Of a DNA stretch of 12,294 bases, positions 7,164-12,294 are shown piece by piece. A program made the position numbers and the translations under genes. Every line of letters starts with the position of its first letter. Position 1 is the first letter of the stretch. Origin of the DNA: CAZRZN01 sp964604565 (GTDB lineage: Bacteria; Pseudomonadota; Alphaproteobacteria; Rhodobacterales; Rhodobacteraceae); contig CAZRZN010000113.1 in the NCBI GenBank assembly GCA_964604565.1, positions 1 through 12,294 on the forward strand. The letters run 5' to 3'. The notes under the pieces are model-generated. The model was not told where the DNA came from. It saw only the letters and a program-made list of their open reading frames with translations, and made no database searches.

Positions 7164-7697
7164 TTAGCTGGGCTCGAAGACAAAAGCGGAGGTCGACACG
7201 ATGGCCGTGTATCCATGGTCGTCCTTGGGCAGGCTGGCATTCAGGGTGGCGGCGGGCGTGACGGCGCGGAACTTGTAGCAGGCGCGCAGATACATAAGCT
7301 GCCCCCCGCTCCCGTGCCGGAACATGCGCTGCGGCGTGGCCTCCTGAGAGACATCCGCGCAATCCGCATTGGCGGCCGGTTCCACGAAATTGCGCATGTC
7401 GATCGGGATCATTTCCAGTTGCAGCGTCTCCGTGCAGCCGCCCAGCACGGTGGTGCGCGCGCAGATGCTGGCCTTGAGGGCGTCATGCGTGGGCTGCGTC
7501 ACGCCGATCTTGAGGTCGCGCACCGACTGGTCCAGCGCACGTTCCAACTGCGTGTGGCGGACGGTGATCGCGCCCAGTTCCACCGCCGAGACGATGATGG
7601 CGACGATCATCGGCACCCAGAGGGCAAAGGCGGCAACCGCATTGCCGTTCTCGCTGGCGCAGAAGCGGCGCAGCGCAAGCATCAGGGGACGGGTCAT
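7164..7697 (-). CDS. TadE-like pseudopilin, degenerate prepilin motif
   Basis: Second TadE/TadF-type protein of the operon, 177 residues. A basic leader (MTRPLMLALRRFCASENG) ends at G18 and is followed by N-A-V-A-A and a hydrophobic helix (FALWVPMIVAIIVSAVELGAI, about 24-44). The glutamate normally found five residues after the glycine is alanine (A23), so processing by the prepilin peptidase is uncertain. After the helix, RHTQLERALDQSVRDLKIG forms the amphipathic continuation usual for TadE proteins. The soluble part has four cysteines (C79, C88, C113, C140) that could form two disulfides in the periplasm. Its ATG overlaps the upstream tadG stop in an ATGA, so translation is likely coupled. 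TadE-family membership is inferred from layout and neighbours. Confidence 0.86.
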   Translation of the reverse strand: MTRPLMLALRRFCASENGNAVAAFALWVPMIVAIIVSAVELGAITVRHTQLERALDQSVRDLKIGVTQPTHDALKASICARTTVLGGCTETLQLEMIPIDMRNFVEPAANADCADVSQEATPQRMFRHGSGGQLMYLRACYKFRAVTPAATLNASLPKDDHGYTAIVSTSAFVFEPS

Positions 7698-9739
7698 TGT
7701 GTCAGCCTCAGTTGCGAAATCGTGTTGGCGATCGCGGCAAAGGTCTCCTGCAGTTCGAGGCCCTCCACGTCAAAGAAATGGGCAGGCGAGGAGGCACAGT
7801 CCCGCATCGCGTCGATGCCGCGCGGCGGCGCCTCGAAGCCGATGGCAAAGACCACGATCCCCTGTGCCTTGGCCGCATCGCAGATCGTGCTCAGACGCGT
7901 GTCCGCCGTGCCCGCATTGGCCTTGACCACATAGGGCTGGGCCACCGTCCAGTAACGCTGGTTGCTGATGTGGCCGTCCACCGCCGGGCGATAGAGCAGC
8001 AGGTCGGCGGCGGCGCGTGTCCCGAACCGATCGTAAAGCTCGTTGTAGTTGAGTTCATGAAGGTGCTGGGGGTCGGCGCCCAGCCCGTCGATGGCCACCT
8101 GGTAACGGGACGTCGGATCGTCTGCGGTGCGGGTCCAGTAATACATGCTGACATCCGACCCTGCGGAATAGGCGACGCGGTCGAGATCTGTGTAGCTGTG
8201 CACCGTGACGCCAGTGGATCCGGTGTTCAGGATCGGCCCGGGATCGGGCTGCGCGGCGTTCGTGTCGTATCTGACGGCATGATAGCTGTCCGTTTCATTG
8301 CCGCCCTTGATCGACGCGCCAAGGAAATCCGCGCTGTCGGTCAACCGGCTGTCCTGCGCCATGACGAAGCCGACCGCCTGCGCCGCGAAATCGTCCAGAT
8401 CGCGCGGGCCGTTGTCCGGGAAATCCTCGATCTTGTGGGCGATGTCATGCAGCCCGTCGCCGTCGGTGTCGAAATAGAACACCACGTTGGAAATATCCTG
8501 CGGCCAGGCCGGGAAATAATCGGTCACGATGCGGTCGAAACTCTGCAACTTTACCGAATAATCGTCGTCGCCATAGTCATCGGTGCCCTTGGTGTGGACC
8601 CAGATGCCGGTTTTGGCTTCTCGCGATTTGAGCGTGCCGGGCAGATCATATTGCGTCGTGTTCGCGCCATCGGTCATGACGACCACGAATTTCCCGGTTT
8701 CCTCGTCCGTGTAGTCCGCCGGGCGGCCCTGAAAATACTGTGCGATCAGCCCGTCGCCGGACATGGCCTGCGTGACGGGCCGGCTTGACGGATCCAGCAG
8801 CCCTGTGCCCCATTTCATGCCGACATCGATCGCGGTGTTTCCCCAGGCCTCCAGCGCAGAAATCCGGTCCTTCAGCACCTCGGGGTCGGAGGTGTGTGGC
8901 AGGATCGCGGCATTGTCGCCGTCCCGGCACCACTGGCGCGGCGTGTTGCCCGCCACGATGGATCTGGACACCGGATCGAACCGGCCGACCTGTTCCAGCG
9001 GCATGTCCGGGAACAGGAGGGTTTCGCCAAAGGCGGTGTCGGGAAACTCCGCGCAGGCGGAAAAGTCGTGCTGCCGGTCCAGCGCGACATATTCCGGCAA
9101 CTGCGTGCCCATGTTCACGGTCGCATTATACGGGATCAGCGAGATGGACGTCAGCCTGCTGCCCTCGGGCGGGATCAGAATGTCGACGAACTCCGTCGCC
9201 GCCGCCCGCAGGTTCTCGATCTTGGAATTGCTGCCCATCGACCCCGACACATCCAGCACGAGGGAGATTTCGGCATTCGTCGTGGCATGTTCGGCCGCGG
9301 CCAGCCCAGAGGCGCCCAGCGTGTTCACGCCGATCAGCGACATGAAATCCGAAGAGATCCGGCTGTCGGCCGTGGCGACCACGGTCTTCGAGGTCAGGCT
9401 TTGCTGCACGTCGATCGTCGTCAGGGCATCGGCCATCCCCATGGCGGTGAAATAGTCCCGCACGACCTGTTGGGGATCCTGCGTGTTCTTGAGATGGGCC
9501 GCCGCCAGAACGGCCCTGTCCAGCGTGTTCTGCACCTTGTTGCGCTTCAGCTCGGCATGCATCATGTCCACGCCGACGCCGCCAAAGACCATCATGACAA
9601 GCGACCCGACGATCGCGAGATAGGACATGTTGCCGGTCTGGTCCCTCCAGAAGGTTTGCAGGCCAAGGGCAATGGCCGATGTCTCCGGCCGGGCGGTGCG
9701 CAAGGCGTCCGCCGCGCAGATCTTTTTCGTTCTCAGCAT
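7694..9739 (-). CDS. tadG: TadG-like pilus assembly protein with von Willebrand factor A domain
   Basis: Envelope protein of the Tad pilus family, thought to act in pilus assembly or anchoring. It has 681 residues. The short cytoplasmic N-terminus precedes DQTGNMSYLAIVGSLVMMVF, a TadE/G-like membrane helix (about 36-58), then the helix TLDRAVLAAAHL shared by TadG proteins. A vWA domain begins near residue 157 with the metal-binding motif D163-V-S-G-S-M. It has T302 in GNTAIDVG and ends its core with VVMTDGAN (D357) and, much later, VVFAIGFE (629-636). About 270 residues are inserted between these last strands, including DTDGDGLHD (424-432), which looks like a calcium-binding loop. A GTG at 9766 would give nine more residues. 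I prefer the ATG at 9739, which has AAAGGTG five bases upstream. It is the first gene of the operon and overlaps the next by four bases. Confidence 0.92.
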   Translation of the reverse strand: MLRTKKICAADALRTARPETSAIALGLQTFWRDQTGNMSYLAIVGSLVMMVFGGVGVDMMHAELKRNKVQNTLDRAVLAAAHLKNTQDPQQVVRDYFTAMGMADALTTIDVQQSLTSKTVVATADSRISSDFMSLIGVNTLGASGLAAAEHATTNAEISLVLDVSGSMGSNSKIENLRAAATEFVDILIPPEGSRLTSISLIPYNATVNMGTQLPEYVALDRQHDFSACAEFPDTAFGETLLFPDMPLEQVGRFDPVSRSIVAGNTPRQWCRDGDNAAILPHTSDPEVLKDRISALEAWGNTAIDVGMKWGTGLLDPSSRPVTQAMSGDGLIAQYFQGRPADYTDEETGKFVVVMTDGANTTQYDLPGTLKSREAKTGIWVHTKGTDDYGDDDYSVKLQSFDRIVTDYFPAWPQDISNVVFYFDTDGDGLHDIAHKIEDFPDNGPRDLDDFAAQAVGFVMAQDSRLTDSADFLGASIKGGNETDSYHAVRYDTNAAQPDPGPILNTGSTGVTVHSYTDLDRVAYSAGSDVSMYYWTRTADDPTSRYQVAIDGLGADPQHLHELNYNELYDRFGTRAAADLLLYRPAVDGHISNQRYWTVAQPYVVKANAGTADTRLSTICDAAKAQGIVVFAIGFEAPPRGIDAMRDCASSPAHFFDVEGLELQETFAAIANTISQLRLTQ

Positions 9740-9771
9740 TCCATCACCTTTCGACCGGGCGGCCACGGCGG

Positions 9772-9785
9772 GTTTCCTCGGAAAC
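9772..9785. repeat. Palindrome in the tadG leader
   Basis: GTTTCC-TC-GGAAAC is a perfect 6-2-6 inverted repeat 33 bases upstream of the tadG ATG and downstream of the AT-rich candidate promoter. The position suits an operator or a leader hairpin. No regulator is identified. Confidence 0.4.
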
Positions 9786-9796
9786 GGCCAGGTTTG

Positions 9797-9830
9797 TGTC
9801 GAATTTTATGCCAATTCAAAATGGTCAAAC
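9797..9830 (-). promoter_or_regulatory. AT-rich candidate promoter region of the tad operon
   Basis: This is the most AT-rich stretch of the gap. Read on the minus strand it contains TTGACC (9823-9828) and TAAAAT (9803-9808). The spacer is only 14 bases, too short for a normal sigma-70 promoter. I therefore assign the region and not exact boxes. Confidence 0.25.
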
Positions 9831-9868
9831 TTGGGCGATTCAGGGCCGGATTTCCCGGGTTTGTGCGG

Positions 9869-9983
9869 GGTTTCACCGGTAGTCCGCGTCATGCGACGGC
9901 TTTGTTTCCTTGATCCGGACGATCCCCGCCGCGCCGCGCGTTCCGGCGCCGCCGCGGGGCACGCTCGCGAATCCGGTGAAACC
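9869..9983. repeat. Long-range 11-bp inverted repeat in the divergent promoter region
   Basis: GGTTTCACCGG (9869-9879) and CCGGTGAAACC (9973-9983) are exact reverse complements with centres 104 bases apart, close to ten helical turns. One arm lies next to the gdh promoter candidate and the other upstream of the tad operon. A pair of operator sites joined by a DNA loop would fit; chance occurrence is possible but not very likely. Confidence 0.45.
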
Positions 9984-9987
9984 GGGG

Positions 9988-10016
9988 TTGGGATAAGGTA
10001 ACTGTGACGTTAGGCT
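9988..10016 (+). promoter_or_regulatory. Candidate promoter of the glutamate dehydrogenase gene
   Basis: TTGGGA (9988-9993) is followed after 17 bases by TAGGCT (10011-10016). This predicts a start near 10023 and a leader of about 65 bases. Both boxes are partial matches. The right arm of the inverted repeat (9973-9983) ends five bases upstream of the -35 box, so a bound regulator would touch the polymerase. Confidence 0.3.
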
Positions 10017-10087
10017 TAAATCGGATGCCCGACGGTCGTCGCCCCGCGCGTGGCATCCTGCACGCCTATAGGAAAGGAAAGAACGCC

Positions 10088-11524
10088 ATGTCCGTCGCCC
10101 CAACCAACGAGCCGACATTCCGTCAATCCGTGGACCTGATGTATAATCGCGCGGTGGCGTTGATGGACCTGCCGCCGGGGCTGGAGGAAAAGATCCGTGT
10201 CTGCAACGCGACCTACACGGTGCGGTTCGGCGTGCGTTTGCGTGGTTCGATCCAGACCTTCACCGGCTATCGCTCCGTGCACTCGGAACACATGGAGCCG
10301 GTCAAGGGCGGCATCCGCTTCGCGCTGGAGGTGAACCAGGACGAGGTCGAGGCGCTGGCCGCGCTGATGACCTACAAATGCGCCCTGGTCGAGACGCCCT
10401 TCGGCGGGTCCAAGGGCGGGCTTTGCGTCGATCCGCGGCAATATGACGAACACGAGATGGAGCAGATCACCCGCCGATTTGCCTATGAGCTGATCAAGCG
10501 CGACCTGATCCACCCCAGCCAGAACGTGCCCGCCCCCGACATGGGCACGTCCGAGCGCGAGATGGCCTGGATCGCCGACCAATACGCGCGGATGAACACC
10601 ACCGACATCAATTCACGCGCCTGCGTCACCGGCAAGCCGATCAATGCCGGCGGCATCCAGGGCCGGACAGAGGCCACAGGCCGCGGCGTGCAATATGCCT
10701 TGCAGGAGTTTTTCCGGCATCCGGAGGACAAGGCGAAGGCCAAGCTGACCGGAACGCTGGAGGGCAAGCGCGTGATCGTGCAGGGCCTCGGCAACGTGGG
10801 GTATCACGCGGCAAAGTTCCTGCAGGAAGAGGATGGCGCGATCGTCACCGGGATCATCGAACGCGACGGTGCCCTGTTCAACCCGGCGGGCCTGAACGTC
10901 CAGTCGGTTCGCGACTGGATCATGAAGCACGGCGGCGTCACCGGCTATCCCGACGCCAACCACGTCGCAGAGGGCAAGGCCGTGCTGGAGGAAGAGTGCG
11001 ACATCCTGATTCCCGCCGCGCTCGAAGGGGTCATCAACCTCGGCAATGCCCGCAACATCAAGGCGCCGCTGATCATCGAGGCCGCCAACGGCCCCGTCAC
11101 CGCCGGCGCCGACGACATCCTGCGCGAACGCGGCGTCGTCATAATTCCCGACATGTATGCCAATGCCGGCGGCGTGACCGTCTCCTATTTCGAATGGGTC
11201 AAGAACCTCAGCCATATCCGCTTTGGCCGGATGCAGCGCCGGCAGGAGGAGGCGCGGCACCAGCTTGTCGTCGATGAACTGGAACGGCTGTCCGCGGACC
11301 GCAATCTGGGCTGGACCCTGTCGCCGGGGTTCAAGGAACGCTACCTGCGCGGCGCGGGCGAACTGGAACTGGTGCGCTCCGGGCTCGATGACACGATGCG
11401 CGTGGCCTACCAGCACATGCGCGAGATCTGGCACGGCCGCGAGGATGTGACGGACCTGCGCACCGCCGCCTTTATCGTCGCGATCGACCGTGTGGCGGCC
11501 AGCTACCGGGCCAAGGGGCTCTGA
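10088..11524 (+). CDS. gdhA: Glutamate dehydrogenase, mitochondrial-like (Glu/Leu/Phe/Val dehydrogenase family)
   Basis: Interconverts glutamate and 2-oxoglutarate plus ammonium in the cytoplasm. The 478 residues include the substrate lysines K73 (PVKGGIRF), K97 (MTYKCAL) and K109 (PFGGSKGG). The catalytic aspartate is D151 (PAPDMGT), followed by the conserved CVTGKPINAGGIQGR. The Rossmann motif QGLGNVG is at 232-238, with E258 after the second strand. ANGPVT (333-338) and NAGGVTVSYFEW (359-370) are also conserved. The sequence follows animal mitochondrial glutamate dehydrogenase closely. A segment of about 50 residues (roughly 380-432) sits where the animal enzyme carries its antenna. The ending GLDDTM then LRTAAFIVAIDRV also matches. 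Bacterial enzymes without this segment are nearer 420 residues. The ATG at 10088 follows AAAGGAAAG and is preferred over upstream codons. The cofactor is not settled. Confidence 0.95.
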   Translation: MSVAPTNEPTFRQSVDLMYNRAVALMDLPPGLEEKIRVCNATYTVRFGVRLRGSIQTFTGYRSVHSEHMEPVKGGIRFALEVNQDEVEALAALMTYKCALVETPFGGSKGGLCVDPRQYDEHEMEQITRRFAYELIKRDLIHPSQNVPAPDMGTSEREMAWIADQYARMNTTDINSRACVTGKPINAGGIQGRTEATGRGVQYALQEFFRHPEDKAKAKLTGTLEGKRVIVQGLGNVGYHAAKFLQEEDGAIVTGIIERDGALFNPAGLNVQSVRDWIMKHGGVTGYPDANHVAEGKAVLEEECDILIPAALEGVINLGNARNIKAPLIIEAANGPVTAGADDILRERGVVIIPDMYANAGGVTVSYFEWVKNLSHIRFGRMQRRQEEARHQLVVDELERLSADRNLGWTLSPGFKERYLRGAGELELVRSGLDDTMRVAYQHMREIWHGREDVTDLRTAAFIVAIDRVAASYRAKGL

Positions 11525-11546
11525 CGCCGCGCGCCATCGACACTGT

Positions 11547-11584
11547 GCATCGAGGGGCGTCCGTCCCTCGATGCGGCGGGTTTT
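11547..11584 (+). terminator. Intrinsic terminator of the glutamate dehydrogenase gene
   Basis: GCATCGAGGG (11547-11556) pairs perfectly with CCCTCGATGC (11565-11574) around an eight-base loop. After GGCGGG come four Ts (11581-11584). It begins 22 bases after the gdh stop on the same strand. The gap between stem and T-run weakens it slightly. Confidence 0.75.
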
Positions 11585-11633
11585 CCTCGCCAACTTGCGA
11601 AAAATCGTAAGATCAGGTCATTCTTCTGCCGCA

Positions 11634-11669
11634 TTTCCGGCCCGTTGATTGACCGGATGTTACCGGAAA
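11634..11669. repeat. Inverted repeat upstream of the second tadG-like gene
   Basis: TTTCCGG (11634-11640) and CCGGAAA (11663-11669) are exact inverted arms in the 195-bp gap between gdh and the second tadG-like gene. A 9-base direct repeat GCCGCATTT also occurs at 11628-11636 and 11683-11691. They may be regulatory; no convincing promoter boxes were found. Confidence 0.3.
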
Positions 11670-11708
11670 AGGGTCCCGTTCGGCCGCATTTTATGGCGCG
11701 GCGAAACT

Positions 11709-11713
11709 GGAGG
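11709..11713 (+). promoter_or_regulatory. Ribosome-binding site deciding the start of the second tadG-like gene
   Basis: GGAGG is three bases before the ATG at 11717 and six bases before the adjoining ATG at 11720. The second spacing is closer to the optimum, so 11720 is preferred; the difference is one methionine. Confidence 0.5.
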
Positions 11714-11719
11714 CCCATG

Positions 11720-12294
11720 ATGACACGGTTCGCATTCTTCCCCAGACCCTTTCACAGGCCCGGAACGGAGGCTGATCGCGGGTTCTGGCGCGACGAGTCC
11801 GGGACCATCACGATCTATTCCTTCTACATCGCGCTGCTGGTGCTGATCATCATGGGCGCATCCGTCGACCTGATGCGTCAGGAGGCATGGCGCGCCCGGT
11901 TGCAGACCACGCTGGACCGCGCGGTTCTGGCGGCTGCGGATCTGGATCAACTCCAGACCCCGCAGTCGGTGGTGGACGATTACGTCGGAAAGGCCGGGCT
12001 GGGCGCTTATGTCACCTCTGTCGATGTCGACATGGCCCTGAACGAACGGATCGTCAGCGCCAAGGCATCCAGCAGCCTGTCGACCCTGTTCCTCGGGCTG
12101 TCCGGGCGCGACGTGCTGCCCGCCAGCGCGCTCAGCACCGCCGAGGAACGCATCGCCAATGTCGAGGTGTCTCTCGTTCTCGATATTTCCGGCTCCATGC
12201 GGTATAACAACCGCCTGACAAACCTGAAGCCCGCCGCCAAGAACTTTGTCGAAAAGGTCATGTCGGACGGCACCGAAAGCGTGACGACGCTCAA
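11720..12294 (+). CDS. tadG: Second TadG-like protein with vWA domain (N-terminal part, cut by window edge)
   Basis: Paralogue of the tadG gene at 7694-9739, on the opposite strand, with 191 residues visible. The layout is the same: a cytoplasmic N-terminus ending WRDESGTITIYSF, a membrane helix (about 31-50), and the shared TLDRAVLAAADL helix (64-75). An intermediate domain of about 70 residues follows, and then a vWA domain whose metal-binding motif is D155-I-S-G-S-M. The aligned parts look about one third identical to the first copy, so this is an old duplication. The equivalent part of the first copy holds only a quarter to a third of that protein, so most of this gene lies beyond the right edge, including the other metal ligands. 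It starts 195 bases after gdh, behind a terminator, so it is probably transcribed on its own. Confidence 0.88.
   Translation, partial: MTRFAFFPRPFHRPGTEADRGFWRDESGTITIYSFYIALLVLIIMGASVDLMRQEAWRARLQTTLDRAVLAAADLDQLQTPQSVVDDYVGKAGLGAYVTSVDVDMALNERIVSAKASSSLSTLFLGLSGRDVLPASALSTAEERIANVEVSLVLDISGSMRYNNRLTNLKPAAKNFVEKVMSDGTESVTTL

Larger units (their letters stand above)
9740..10087. other. 348-bp divergent promoter region between tadG and glutamate dehydrogenase
   Basis: No gene is seen. From the tadG side it holds the tadG ribosome-binding site, a palindrome (9772-9785), an AT-rich island (about 9797-9830) and an 11-base inverted repeat with arms at 9869-9879 and 9973-9983. A very GC-rich block lies near 9925-9960. 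The candidate gdh promoter (9988-10016) and the gdh ribosome-binding site AAAGGAAAG come last. An open frame continues upstream of the dehydrogenase to 10004 but adds no conserved residues. Confidence 0.6.

Noticed and set aside
7697..9913. Long plus-strand frames opposite tadG
   Set aside because: They are antisense to a gene with clear vWA motifs, and no start signal or fold was recognised.
9740..10087. CtrA-type or sigma-54 sites in the divergent region
   Set aside because: TTAGGCTTAA lacks the TTAA-N7-TTAA spacing, and TGGCAT on the minus strand is not followed by a proper TTGC element.
10613..11593. 326-codon minus-strand frame opposite glutamate dehydrogenase
   Set aside because: It is the complement of a strongly conserved enzyme; the product is unrecognisable.
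1..12294. CRISPR array, phage, defence or toxin-antitoxin system
   Set aside because: No regularly spaced repeats and no genes of these classes were found; every supported gene is metabolic, transport, respiratory or pilus-related, or a small membrane protein of unknown function.

Overview
The window looks like chromosomal DNA from an alphaproteobacterium, most likely of the Rhodobacterales/Roseobacter group. It is GC-rich. It carries a membrane-anchored CycM-type cytochrome c divergent from prephenate dehydratase, a Yej-type peptide importer, Tad pilus accessory genes with von Willebrand A domains, and a mitochondrial-type glutamate dehydrogenase. I saw no tRNA, rRNA, insertion sequence, CRISPR array or phage gene. 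The assignment rests on protein resemblance read by eye.

Layout: (1) 1-2372, minus strand: yejA followed by yejB (cut by the left edge), the start of a YejABEF-like peptide ABC importer operon. (2) 2373-2592: yejA upstream region with a nested inverted repeat and a strong hairpin terminator whose U-run lies on the plus strand. (3) 2593-4065: divergent cycM (minus) and pheA (plus), sharing a 123-bp promoter region. (4) 4395-5339, plus: a beta-hydroxyacid dehydrogenase of the 3-hydroxyisobutyrate dehydrogenase family. (5) 5693-6169, plus: a small two-helix membrane protein of unknown function. (6) 6170-6603: a non-coding convergent gap. (7) 6604-9739, minus: a tightly packed three-gene operon of TadG (vWA domain) and two TadE-like minor pseudopilins. 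(8) 9740-10087: a divergent promoter region with a long-range inverted repeat. (9) 10088-11524, plus: glutamate dehydrogenase with a clear intrinsic terminator. (10) 11720-12294, plus: the N-terminal part of a second TadG-like vWA protein, running off the right edge.

Functionally the window combines peptide uptake, respiratory electron transfer, phenylalanine synthesis, nitrogen/carbon metabolism at the glutamate node, and surface pilus assembly. The genes are mostly separate transcription units, with only yejAB and the tad trio being operons. No complete unknown system is visible. The points most worth attention are the glutamate dehydrogenase with a region resembling the animal regulatory antenna, the two TadG paralogues on either side of it without the core Tad motor genes, a TadE-like protein lacking the prepilin glutamate, and a possible small RNA or orphan terminator upstream of yejA.
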